A DNA stretch of 64,000 nt from Pantoea deleyi. GTDB taxonomy: Bacteria; Pseudomonadota; Gammaproteobacteria; Enterobacterales; Enterobacteriaceae. The notes under the pieces were generated by a model. The model was not told where the DNA came from and made no database searches. It saw only the letters and a program-made list of their open reading frames with translations. The DNA is taken from positions 248,001-312,000 of the forward strand of contig NZ_CP071407.1 of assembly GCF_022647325.1 (NCBI RefSeq), given 5' to 3'. A program made the translations under genes and the position numbers. Of the stretch, positions 43,876-51,938 are shown piece by piece. Every line of letters begins with the position of its first letter. The first letter of the stretch is position 1.

Positions 43876-44037
43876 TACCAGATGGGAAAATAGAAAAACC
43901 AGATAGGGCTACGGTTACAGATCAACCGGGTGGATTCGGGGCTGAATGATCGGGTAGCTGATTTGGATTACTACTGGCTACAGAAAGGTGGAAGCATGTG
44001 CCAGCCAGCGTATGTAGTGCTTGATCGCACTCAATGA
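43876..44037 (+). pseudogene. Gene remnant of unknown family before the PAAR cassette
   Basis: A frame reads YQMGK, a TAG (43891), then KNQIGLRLQINRVDSGLNDR and VADLDYYWLQKGGSMCQPAY to TGA 44037, followed by a clear terminator. A coding segment ending at a terminator suggests the tail of a real gene whose 5' part is lost or mutated. The family is unknown to me; a phage or T6SS-associated origin is possible from context. The rest of 43689-44214 shows nothing else. Confidence 0.35.
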
Positions 44038-44047
44038 GCACGGTGCT

Positions 44048-44073
44048 AAAAGGTCGCGAAAGCGGCCTTTTTT
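44048..44073 (+). terminator. Intrinsic terminator before the PAAR cassette
   Basis: AAAAGGTCGC, a GAAA loop and GCGGCCTTTTTT form a stem with one G-T wobble followed by a six-T run. It insulates the cassette that starts at 44215 from upstream transcription. Confidence 0.72.
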
Positions 44074-44214
44074 AATGGCAATCAAATGATATCTCAGTAC
44101 TTTTTTTTATGTATTTGTGGCAGGAATGTGAGGTTGATAGCTCAACCTCTGTACAAAACCATAATATTCATGTGAGAATCAGAGTCTAAAAAAGCACCAA
44201 CAGAACAGGACGTT

Positions 44215-44925
44215 ATGACTAAAAAGATTTATTTTTTTGCGCCTGGTACAAACGATTACATCAGCCCGGCTTTACTTTTCTCAGTTGCCCGGATGACGGT
44301 AAATGATGACGGGATTCAGTGGTTAGAGACTCAGTGGGTTGGCGGTGGCAATGTTCAGGGGATGGCTCTTTACACTTCGATTCTTGATGCGGCAATTGCT
44401 GCTGAAGTACTGAATCAGGCAGAAACCCCGCCGGAATGGAAGGTTTACCCATTCTCTGATCTGAACATCACAGAGATGATGATCAACACCAAAGCCCATA
44501 AATCACATTACGACATGATGCTTGTGTTTGGGTTCTCAATCGACGATTTCAGAAACCTTATACTGCAATCTGATCTATACCGTACTCTGCAATTTTCTGA
44601 ATCGTTCCCTATCGGTGACGGTTTAAATCCCATCACAAACAAGGTAACCCTGAAATTTGATGAATCCCTGTTCGAAGGGATGAATGATTACTGGCATGAA
44701 GAGTTCCCCAGCTTCTGTGAATCAATGGAGATCCTGAACTCTCAACCTCTCGACTTCATAAAAGAACATGCCCGGAATGCTGTATCAACAGCACTTGTCA
44801 CCGCAACACCGATCGTTCGCCCGGCAACGCAATACTGTGTATCCACCTATTCCATCGAAAAGAAAATGTGGATTGTATCTTCTCTGGCAGCGAAGGGTTC
44901 TGAACCTGCTAACAAACTTCATTAA
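44215..44925 (+). CDS. Hypothetical protein in the PAAR effector operon
   Basis: This 236-aa soluble protein starts MTKKIYFFAPGTNDYISPAL. I do not recognise a domain: it is not an Eag chaperone (DUF1795) or DUF4123 by eye. It lies 10 bp upstream of the PAAR-domain toxin gene on the same strand, so it is probably co-transcribed and may serve as an effector chaperone, adaptor or loading factor. Cysteines are few and there is no signal peptide. AT-richer composition than the core genes supports co-acquisition with the toxin and immunity genes. Confidence 0.65.
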   Translation: MTKKIYFFAPGTNDYISPALLFSVARMTVNDDGIQWLETQWVGGGNVQGMALYTSILDAAIAAEVLNQAETPPEWKVYPFSDLNITEMMINTKAHKSHYDMMLVFGFSIDDFRNLILQSDLYRTLQFSESFPIGDGLNPITNKVTLKFDESLFEGMNDYWHEEFPSFCESMEILNSQPLDFIKEHARNAVSTALVTATPIVRPATQYCVSTYSIEKKMWIVSSLAAKGSEPANKLH

Positions 44926-44935
44926 GGATGATTCT

Positions 44936-46345
44936 ATGGCTACGGGTCATTTTCTGAGGATTGGCGACAAAACAACGTGCGGGGGTAGTATTCTTTCAGG
45001 TTCCCCAAATCACAGCTTTGGAGAGATTGCGACCGCGAGAAATGGCGATTCTGTCTCTTGTGGTAAAGATGGCAAGGTATACCATATCGCAGGTGGTATC
45101 CCCACTTACTCGATTCATGGCGTTGCCGCAGCAGGTACTTTGCACAGCCGCAGTACATGCCCCTGTAACGCAGGTTTCATTTCGTCATTCCCAAATGCTT
45201 CCTATTGGGTCGAGGAAAAGAAAGCCGTTAAGGCTGCCCCTGTAGTTACTGCTGCCCCTTTGGCTGTTCCTGGACCAACAAAAGCGGAAGAACCCCTACA
45301 GCACGGCCAGACAGCTAAAAAACCACATAAGGAAGAAGCCAAACGTGAACCAGTAGATGCTGGCTTCTGTGTACTTCCTTACGGTGCTGAAACTGGTGCT
45401 TATGAGCGATACTTATTTGAAAGTGAACCGCCAGCAGGAACACGCGAACTTTACCGTTCACTGAATGGCGAAGGTAAGGAATATAAAGCGGGTTCTATCC
45501 TGCTTGTTGTTGATCCAGAAAAACAGGACAGTGTTCAGATCGCACATATGCAGGCCGCTAAACAGCGTATTGATACAGCATTAGACCCGCTTACGCATAA
45601 AGAGGCTAACTTCTTACACAATCACTATGCAACAATAGCTAACTTTAGCAACATTGCCGACAAAGGAATCGGGCTTGCTGCTGAACCTGTTGGAAAGTAT
45701 TTTGAAAATATTGAGAAAATCCTGAAAGAAATTCAGGAAACGTACAAGAATACATACATCACAAGAGGAGTTTTAATTGGTGAGCAGTTCTATGTAAGAC
45801 GTGCTCAACTATTCAAGGAACTTGATCGTGTACTTAAAGTCGGCTTCCTTAATAAAGTTATGAAACTTGGTGAGTACAATAACTTAAAAAGTGCTCTTGG
45901 TTTATCAACTAAATCGATAACTCATAAATGGAATCAAACGGGAATAAGTGATATTGATGGCTACGCTACATATATAGAACGAGCATCAAAATATGTAGCA
46001 GCTATGCGATATGTTGGTTATGTCGGGATCGGCTTTAGTGCCCTGCATTCAATCAATGAGATAAATGAGGCTTGTTCTGTTGATCGTGAAGACGAATGTA
46101 CTAAAAAGAAATACACGGAAATAGGTAGCTTTGCAGGGGGGCTTGCTGGTAGTTATGCTGGCGGTGCTGCTGGTGTTGGCCTCTGTTCTGTCATTTTGGG
46201 GGCTTTAACAATAGAAGCTGCCGGAGCAGGTGCATTAGCTTGTGGTGTAATTCTTGGTACTGGTGGGGGGTATTTAGGCGGAGAGTATCTTTCAGATAAA
46301 GGTGAAGAATATGGTGAAATAATTTATAACGCATTAGGAAAATGA
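44936..46345 (+). CDS. PAAR-domain effector with glycine-zipper, pore-forming-like C-terminus
   Basis: This 469-aa protein has an N-terminal PAAR domain (residues 1-90: FLRIGDKTTCGGSILSG, SCGKDGKVYHIAGG, RSTCPCNAGFISSFPNASYW), a Pro/Ala/Lys linker (~95-155), a helical middle, and a hydrophobic glycine-rich tail at about 400-460 (GSFAGGLAGSYAGGAAGVGL, then GAGALACGVILGTGGGYLGG). The PAAR part caps a type VI secretion spike; the tail looks like a membrane-inserting or pore-forming toxin module. Start 44936 follows AAGGAT; an upstream frame overlaps the previous gene. Its stop overlaps the start of a two-helix membrane protein, the probable immunity protein. No T6SS structural genes are in the window. 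Confidence 0.82.
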   Translation: MATGHFLRIGDKTTCGGSILSGSPNHSFGEIATARNGDSVSCGKDGKVYHIAGGIPTYSIHGVAAAGTLHSRSTCPCNAGFISSFPNASYWVEEKKAVKAAPVVTAAPLAVPGPTKAEEPLQHGQTAKKPHKEEAKREPVDAGFCVLPYGAETGAYERYLFESEPPAGTRELYRSLNGEGKEYKAGSILLVVDPEKQDSVQIAHMQAAKQRIDTALDPLTHKEANFLHNHYATIANFSNIADKGIGLAAEPVGKYFENIEKILKEIQETYKNTYITRGVLIGEQFYVRRAQLFKELDRVLKVGFLNKVMKLGEYNNLKSALGLSTKSITHKWNQTGISDIDGYATYIERASKYVAAMRYVGYVGIGFSALHSINEINEACSVDREDECTKKKYTEIGSFAGGLAGSYAGGAAGVGLCSVILGALTIEAAGAGALACGVILGTGGGYLGGEYLSDKGEEYGEIIYNALGK

Positions 46346-46725
46346 TGAAAATTGTATCTGTTATCATATTCATATTATTTATCATATCGACAATTGTAGC
46401 GTATGCATATTCGGTGACGAAGAATAAACAACACCTTTTATTGTGCGATATTTTTAAAGAACGATTTGGACACGTACCCGCAGGTATAATCATTGCACAA
46501 GCTGGAGGGATATTTTTAGCTTTTCAGAAGGATATGTACTTCATCTTCCCATTTGCTTTTAAAAAGGGAAGTTTTCCTGTGAGAAATATGAATCCCGAAC
46601 ATTATGATTTCATCAAAAATTTACCTAAAGAGGAAATATCGTGGCTAAAAGTTAAGTTCACTTTATTCTTAATAATGATTTTTCTGTTTTGTACAACCAT
46701 TATAACATCTTACTTATTTCTCTAA
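46342..46725 (+). CDS. Probable membrane immunity protein for the PAAR effector
   Basis: This 127-aa protein has two transmembrane helices, at the N-terminus (VSVIIFILFIISTIVAYAYS) and the C-terminus (FTLFLIMIFLFCTTIITSYL), flanking a roughly 70-residue soluble segment. Its ATG overlaps the stop of the toxin gene (ATGA), the usual arrangement of an effector and its immunity gene. A membrane immunity protein fits a pore-forming or membrane-targeting toxin. It is very AT-rich and ends at an intrinsic terminator, closing the three-gene cassette. The family is not recognised; the role is inferred from position and topology. Confidence 0.72.
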   Translation: MMKIVSVIIFILFIISTIVAYAYSVTKNKQHLLLCDIFKERFGHVPAGIIIAQAGGIFLAFQKDMYFIFPFAFKKGSFPVRNMNPEHYDFIKNLPKEEISWLKVKFTLFLIMIFLFCTTIITSYLFL

Positions 46726-46736
46726 GCCTATTTTAC

Positions 46737-46758
46737 AAAGCCGCTAAAGCGGCTTTTC
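46737..46758 (+). terminator. Intrinsic terminator of the PAAR cassette
   Basis: AAAGCCGC, a TAAA loop and GCGGCTTT are followed by TTC, beginning 12 bp past the immunity gene stop. The next 270 bp, up to the lplA fragment, hold no supportable gene. Confidence 0.82.
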
Positions 46759-47028
46759 TTGTTCGTGAATACGAAAGCGATAAGGTTACTGGTCTTTAGA
46801 TCATAAATAACCATATCCCAGGTATCCCGATTTTGACAAAAAAGTTAAAGGGATCGTTTACTGAGATAAAAGTACAGTCAGTATCTTTCTGCACGATTTA
46901 CAATCTCGTTCGTATGATCAGGGTCAAGCCCGCCGACCAAATACCCTGTACTCAGATCTCAGTAATGAACTTTTCACTAACCCGATATCGACTAAAAAAC
47001 GAACGCTCAAAAATCTCTTTTTGGTACA

Positions 47029-47799
47029 GGCAACTGCTGTTTCACCTTCATGGCCGGCAAGCCGGACTACGATAAAAGCGTTTCAACCCACATTATTCTG
47101 CAGGCACTTCAGGCGACCGGACTTGTGGCTGAGGCGTCGGGGCGAAACGATCTGGTGGTCAACACTACGGAGGGATGGCGCAAAATCTCCGGTTCAGCCT
47201 ACCGCGAAACACCCGATCGCGGTTTTCATCACGGCACCATTCTGATTAACGCCGACCTGTCGCGGCTGGCAGATTACCTGAATCCTGACGCGAAAAAATT
47301 GCAGGCTAAAGGGATCACTTCCGTACGCGCCCGTGTCAACAATCTTGCCGACCTGATGCCAGATATCCGCTATGAGGCTGTCTGTCAGGCCATCACAGAG
47401 GCGTTTTTTGACCACTTTGGTGCCCGCTGTGAACCGGAATTTATCTCGCCGGACGCCCTGCCCGACCTGCCAGGTTTTACCGCGCAGTTTGCGCACCAGC
47501 GTAGCTGGGCATGGAATTTCGGCCAGGCACCAGACTTTTCCCATCTGCTGGACCAGCGCTTTGTCTGGGGTGGCGTGGAGATTCACTTCGATGTCGAACG
47601 CGGGGTGATCAGCCGCTGTCAGATCTTCAGCGACAGCCTGAATCCTGCGCCGCTGGAAGCCCTGGCGCAGCATCTGCAGGGTGTGACCTACAAGCCGGAT
47701 GCGCTCGAACCGGTATTACATCAGCTGATACGCGATTTTCCTCTGCAGGCGACTGAGCTGACTGAATTACAGCAGTGGCTGATTAACAGCCTGCGCTAA
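47029..47799 (+). pseudogene. lplA: Lipoate-protein ligase A, 5'-truncated
   Basis: Similarity to enterobacterial LplA begins abruptly at [20 protein letters not shown] (47029) and continues to the natural C-terminus (residues ~80-338 of the family). [25 protein letters not shown] and [20 protein letters not shown] are all conserved. The first ~78 codons, including the RRxSGGGAV lipoyl-AMP motif, are absent; upstream is unrelated AT-rich sequence from the PAAR cassette side. An internal ATG at 47050 could give a 249-aa product, but it would lack part of the active site. The break coincides with the cassette edge, so acquisition of the cassette probably destroyed the gene. Confidence 0.82.
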
Positions 47800-47862
47800 T
47801 CCCGCCGGCCAGACAGACCCCCTCGCGCTGCCCTCTGGCCGCCTTTACCTAGGCCAGAATGC

Positions 47863-47888
47863 AAAAAACCCGCACAGGGCGGGTTTTT
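47863..47888. terminator. Bidirectional terminator between lplA and csp
   Basis: A6 followed by CCCGC, an ACAGG loop, GCGGG and T5 give a symmetric intrinsic terminator serving the plus-strand lplA remnant and the minus-strand cold-shock gene. Confidence 0.88.
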
Positions 47889-47961
47889 GTCATTATCCGT
47901 TTCAGGCTTCACTGCTCAGGGTGTTCCCGTCATCGCTATCGTAAGCCCGATCGGTCATGTC

Positions 47962-48174
47962 TTACATCGGGACAACGTTTGCCGCTGAAGGCCCTTTAGC
48001 ACCGTTTTCAATGGTGAATTCAACCTGCTGACCTTCGTCCAGCGTTTTATAATCGTTGGTCTGAATGGCAGAGAAATGAACAAAGACATCTTTGCTGCCA
48101 TCCTGAGGAGAGATAAAACCGAAGCCTTTACCCGCATCAAACCATTTTACTAAACCAGTCATTTTATTCGACAT
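47962..48174 (-). CDS. Cold-shock protein (CspA family)
   Basis: This 70-aa single cold-shock domain protein has RNP1 KGFGFI (residues 16-21) and RNP2 VFVHF (30-34), the single-stranded nucleic-acid-binding surfaces. The closest enterobacterial relatives are CspC/CspE-type RNA chaperones. AAGGAAG precedes the ATG. A long non-coding leader lies upstream (48175-48544), which may contain the structured 5' leader often seen for csp genes, but I cannot identify a cold box by eye. Confidence 0.95.
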   Translation of the reverse strand: MSNKMTGLVKWFDAGKGFGFISPQDGSKDVFVHFSAIQTNDYKTLDEGQQVEFTIENGAKGPSAANVVPM

Positions 48175-48503
48175 CGATACTTCCTTAATTAATGAGCCAC
48201 GACGTGGCAGAGATGGCCTGTCTTCCAGAGGGTTACTTACCAGGATTTTAGGAGGAGACTCACAAAGAAGGGGTATCTTGAGATATCGCTTGCACTGAGG
48301 ACTGCTTGACTAAAACTGCGTTGATAAGGTCTGTGTTCCAAACCGATGACGCTATCAGAACATACATAAATCCCATTAGCGAACATTATTTTAATTTATT
48401 TTTAACATCCAGACGTCCGGAACGCCCTGCTGTCATCGCTGCCCTTTTCCCTTTCCGGGCTGAAAAATCGATAAGAGAGGCTGAACGATCAGGCGGTAAG
48501 TCT

Positions 48504-48538
48504 GAACGCGCAGCGACAGAGACTGCCGCTGCGCGTTC
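48504..48538 (-). terminator. Strong hairpin after the AraJ-like MFS gene
   Basis: A perfect 12-bp stem GAACGCGCAGCG/CGCTGCGCGTTC with an 11-nt loop lies 7 bp past the stop of the minus-strand MFS gene. There is no U-run, so the terminator role is inferred from position. Confidence 0.55.
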
Positions 48539-48544
48539 CTGCCA

Positions 48545-49741
48545 TCAGGCCAGCTGAGTCTGCTGACGGGCGGCATGTCGCGCCGTCAGCACAAACACCA
48601 GCAGACCGCCGACGCCCAGCGCCACGCCCACCCAGGCGGTGGAGAGCCAGCAATACCCCAGCGACACGGTGAGGCCACCCAGATACGCGCCCATCGCATT
48701 GGCGATGTTCAGCGCCGAGTGGTTCATCGCGGCCGCCAGGGTCTGGGAGTCGTTGGCGACATCCATCAGACGGATCTGCAGCGACGGCAGCAGCACCGAA
48801 CAGGTACCAATCAGGAAGGTTGCCAGCAGTCCGGTCGCCACATGCTGAACCAGCACCGGGAAGGCCAGCATCACCAGCACGTTCCAGAGCAGCGTCCAGC
48901 CAATGATGTTCAGCACTGACCCATCGGCCAGACGACCACCAACCAGATTTCCGATGATCATTCCCAGTCCGAATGCCACCATCGCCCACGGGATCAGCGA
49001 AGGTGACAGCCCGGCGATGTTAATCAGCGTAGGCGCGATATAACTGAAGATAGCAAACATCCCGCCGAATCCGACCGCGCCCACCAGCAGCGTCAGCAGG
49101 ACCTGCGCGTTTTTCAGCGCACCCAGTTCACGCAGCGGATGCGCATCCGCATCGCCGGGCGTGTAAGGCACATAGCGGCCAATCAGCAGGCAGGTCAGCA
49201 GACCGATCGCGCCGACAAAGGTAAAGACCACATGCCAGCTGAAGAGCTGTCCGATCCACGAGCCCAGCGGCACACCGATCAGCGTCGCCACCGTCAGCCC
49301 CAGCATCAGTGATGCCAGTGCGCGGCCCCGTCGTTCAACCGGCACCAGCGATGCCGCCACCAGCGACGCCACGCCAAAATAAGCGCCGTGCGGCAGACCG
49401 GTCAGAAAACGCGCCACGAGCAGGCCGTGGTAGCTGTCGGCCATTGCGCTGGCGACATTACCGATGCTGAAGAGCGCCATCAGAATCAGCAGCAGGGTTT
49501 TCCGTGCCATGCGCGCCGCCATCACCGCAATGACCGGCGCACCCACGACCACGCCCAGCGCATAACCGGCGATGGCGTTGCCTGCCTGCGGCTCGGTGAT
49601 TGCCAGAGAGCGCGACACGTCCGGCAGCAGGCCCATCATGATGAACTCGCCCGTACCGATGCCAAAGCCGCCCAGCGCAAGGGCCAGCAATGCCCAGCCG
49701 ACAAAACCGGCAGCGTCGGTTTTATGATTTTTTCTTAACAA
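48545..49741 (-). CDS. MFS efflux transporter (AraJ/YdhP-like)
   Basis: This is a roughly 398-aa, 12-helix MFS exporter of the drug:H+ antiporter-1 type. The first helix contains ALALGGFGIGTGEFIMMGLL, the hallmark of AraJ/YdhP/SotB-type proteins; GYALGVVVGAPVIAVMAARM is the second family block. It likely exports sugars or small toxic molecules. The start is uncertain: TTG 49741 gives the usual family length, while ATG 49810 would add 23 unusual residues. It is monocistronic, divergent in direction from the TetR gene further right, with no obvious regulator next to it. Confidence 0.87.
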   Translation of the reverse strand: MLRKNHKTDAAGFVGWALLALALGGFGIGTGEFIMMGLLPDVSRSLAITEPQAGNAIAGYALGVVVGAPVIAVMAARMARKTLLLILMALFSIGNVASAMADSYHGLLVARFLTGLPHGAYFGVASLVAASLVPVERRGRALASLMLGLTVATLIGVPLGSWIGQLFSWHVVFTFVGAIGLLTCLLIGRYVPYTPGDADAHPLRELGALKNAQVLLTLLVGAVGFGGMFAIFSYIAPTLINIAGLSPSLIPWAMVAFGLGMIIGNLVGGRLADGSVLNIIGWTLLWNVLVMLAFPVLVQHVATGLLATFLIGTCSVLLPSLQIRLMDVANDSQTLAAAMNHSALNIANAMGAYLGGLTVSLGYCWLSTAWVGVALGVGGLLVFVLTARHAARQQTQLA

Positions 49742-49901
49742 AATGGATTCCCAATGGCCTGAAGGTAAAAGCAGAAGTGAGCCGGAAAGAAGAGTAAAAC
49801 GCATTCTCATCCGGCAACAGCGCTCAGACTATAAAAACTCAGGCTGCGCTTAGCAATCCATTTATGTGATCTGGCGCACACATTGCTCCGGCTCAGCGGG
49901 A

Positions 49902-50795
49902 TCAGTACGTCCCGGTGTTCACCCGGCGGCCGATGTCTTTCAGCTGCGAATATTTCTCCAGCAGTCGCGGGCCATCGTCCAGGCTCATGGCAAACATCCA
50001 CATATAGGTCATTACCGAGTAGATGTGTCCCGCATCGATGCCGCCTCGACGGGACATCGCCGCGATGGTAATCGCAAACAGCAGCGCCGCTACGCTGCCG
50101 ATCGCCAGATATCCCAGGGCTTCGCGATCGGAAAGCCGGATGCGCAGGCTGGCCAGGACGCGGTAATGACGGCCCAGTGAAGTGGCGCTGGCGCTGCTGA
50201 CGAAGCGCACTTCTTTCTCCAGCCGGTTATTGAGCCGGCCAAACAGGCGATCGTTTTTCCGGGTAAAGCCTGGCAGAAAACAGGCAAAGAACAGCAGAAT
50301 CGCCAGACAGCCCGCGCCGGTCCAGAACTCGATCGCCAGCAGCATCACCGCCGCGCCGGTCATGGAGGCCAGCGAGGTAATCAGCACCGGCAGATGTTGC
50401 TCGAAAAAGTCAACAAACTCGCGTGACAGCGCCACCCGCGCGGCAATGGTGGAGGCGCTCTGGTTTTCGCTGCGCTGCGTCACGATCACCGGCACCGCCA
50501 GGGCAGCATAGATCCGCGCGAAGGTGCGGGTGTCCACGCTGCGCCGCGCCGCACCGATCGCCCACATGGTGAATACCATGACCGCATAGAGCACCGCGTG
50601 CCAGCTCTTGCCGGCGACAATGGCGTTGATCGCGAATCCCGCCAGCAGGGGATAAAGCAGGTACATGACATTCTCCGCCACCACCAGCAGCAGCGTCAGG
50701 ATGAGCTTACGGCTGTGAAGACGGCCCAGCGATTTTAATGTCAGAATGGCGCTGCGGGGAGCCGCAACGGGCAGGACAGGTTTCAGGGAGTGCAT
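49902..50795 (-). CDS. ABC transporter six-transmembrane protein lacking an ATPase domain
   Basis: This 297-aa protein matches the transmembrane half of ABC exporters (SRKLILTLLLVVAENVMYLL, TQRSENQSASTIAARVALSR, FTRKNDRLFGRLNNRLEKEV) but ends before any nucleotide-binding domain: no Walker A, signature or Walker B motif follows, and no separate ATPase gene is adjacent. Stand-alone six-helix proteins of this kind occur in related genomes next to TetR genes. Function is unknown; it may pair with a remote ATPase or act without one. It is divergent from a TetR gene, with two palindromes in between. Start 50795 is the best placed ATG. Confidence 0.82.
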   Translation of the reverse strand: MHSLKPVLPVAAPRSAILTLKSLGRLHSRKLILTLLLVVAENVMYLLYPLLAGFAINAIVAGKSWHAVLYAVMVFTMWAIGAARRSVDTRTFARIYAALAVPVIVTQRSENQSASTIAARVALSREFVDFFEQHLPVLITSLASMTGAAVMLLAIEFWTGAGCLAILLFFACFLPGFTRKNDRLFGRLNNRLEKEVRFVSSASATSLGRHYRVLASLRIRLSDREALGYLAIGSVAALLFAITIAAMSRRGGIDAGHIYSVMTYMWMFAMSLDDGPRLLEKYSQLKDIGRRVNTGTY

Positions 50796-50821
50796 CTTTT
50801 CGGTTTCTGTTATGATTAATT

Positions 50822-50871
50822 TTGAGCGGTTGCTCAAGTTCAAAAAGCAGTCTATTTGAGCGGTTGCTCAA
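50822..50871. promoter_or_regulatory. Twin TetR-type operators
   Basis: The 16-bp inverted repeat TTGAGCGGTTGCTCAA occurs twice, at 50822-50837 and 50856-50871, with centres 34 bp apart, between the divergent ABC-membrane and TetR genes. Perfect dyads of this length next to a tetR gene are the expected operators; the TetR would repress both genes. Confidence 0.9.
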
Positions 50872-50887
50872 AGTCAACGTGAGAGTC

Positions 50888-51466
50888 ATGATGAAAGAGT
50901 CAGCAGAAGTACTAAGAACAAAAATCCTGGATGCGGCCATCGGGTTATTTATTGAAAAAGGGATCGAAAAAGTGACCACCCGCGAACTGACAGAGACGGT
51001 CGGCATATCGCGCAGCCACATCTACCACTACTTCAGCAACTGGCAGGCGCTCTGTCTGGCGGCGCTGGATCGCTTTATGCGGGTGGATTTTGAAGCCTTT
51101 GCGGACTCCCTGAAGCCCCTCACCCCGCGTCAGCGGCTGGATGTGCTGTTTGAAAGCCATCTGCCCAGCGCGCCGGACACCACCTGGCAACTCTATTCCT
51201 CGTTCTGGCAGATGGCGGCTCACAATGAACCCTATGCATTACTGGCCGAAGAGATGACACAATTGTGGCAGACACTGATGGAGACGATCATCCGTGACGG
51301 CGTCACAGAGGGAAGTCTGCGCTGTGACGATATCCCGCGCACCGCCCGACAAATCAGCGCCATGTTAAACGGCTACGCCGATTTGCTGACGATCAACGCC
51401 GCCGACAGCCGGGTGCGCGAGGCGCTGGCCGACCTGAACCATTTTGTGGATCACTGCCTGTCATAA
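50888..51466 (+). CDS. TetR-family repressor
   Basis: This 192-aa TetR regulator has a helix-turn-helix at residues 12-56 (EKVTTRELTETVGISRSHIY HYF region) and a helical ligand domain with several aromatics (LYSSFWQMAAH). The start at 50888 or the next ATG (50891) follows GAGAG; frames starting further upstream would run through the operators. It is divergent from the six-helix ABC membrane gene, with two identical palindromes between them, so it almost certainly represses that gene and itself. The ligand is unknown. Confidence 0.92.
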   Translation: MMKESAEVLRTKILDAAIGLFIEKGIEKVTTRELTETVGISRSHIYHYFSNWQALCLAALDRFMRVDFEAFADSLKPLTPRQRLDVLFESHLPSAPDTTWQLYSSFWQMAAHNEPYALLAEEMTQLWQTLMETIIRDGVTEGSLRCDDIPRTARQISAMLNGYADLLTINAADSRVREALADLNHFVDHCLS

Positions 51467-51474
51467 GTCAGATT

Positions 51475-51511
51475 AATCCGGCGGATCCCGTTCATGTTCC
51501 GCCCGGATTTT
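51475..51511 (+). terminator. Intrinsic terminator of the TetR gene
   Basis: An outer stem AATCCGG/CCGGATT and an inner stem CGGA/TCCG are followed by TTTAATT, beginning 8 bp past the stop codon. Confidence 0.72.
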
Positions 51512-51828
51512 AATTAAATGTTAATAGAAGGTTTATTATTTTAATTAATCTGCGGTTTTTAACGCCAGAGGATGCGACTTTATCAGCGCAGGCGGCATAT
51601 ATTTTTTCTCTCTGAAACGGCCGCTTTTTAATAGCCTTTTCTCCGGAAACAGCTGTTTACACAGATTATTATCTTTGATCTGACGCGGCCTGAGCCGGGT
51701 AAGCTGGTGTTTTTACGCCACTTATTGGAAACATGCCTTTAAAGCCTATGCAATACATCCGGTCAGAAACTCAACAACTGATTGATTCCTATAACAAAGA
51801 ATCTCTTTTTCACCGATAAAATTAAAGA

Positions 51829-51857
51829 TTGAGTCGGACCTTAAAAAACCCTATATT
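51829..51857 (+). promoter_or_regulatory. Sigma-70-like promoter for dat-ddc
   Basis: TTGAGT (51829-51834) and TATATT (51852-51857) are separated by 17 bp, a near-consensus housekeeping promoter, with the -10 ending about 80 bp upstream of the dat start codon. The rest of the 51512-51938 gap is AT-rich and shows no gene. Confidence 0.6.
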
Positions 51858-51938
51858 GGCCGCGCTTTAAACACAGACCCTTTTTACCATTCATTTATTC
51901 AACTGGGACGCTTTGACCGTTTCGGTTGTAGGAGAGAT

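Noticed and set aside
43689..43925. N-terminal extension of the DMT transporter
   Set aside because: The extra 79 residues are not membrane-like and GGAGAGTAAGG precedes the ATG at 43688.
46833..47075. 80-codon frame before the lplA fragment
   Set aside because: No family, no ribosome binding site, and it crosses the junction into lplA sequence in another frame.
48306..48557. 83-codon plus-strand frame between csp and the AraJ-like gene
   Set aside because: No initiation signal and no homology by eye; its end overlaps the terminator hairpin of the MFS gene.
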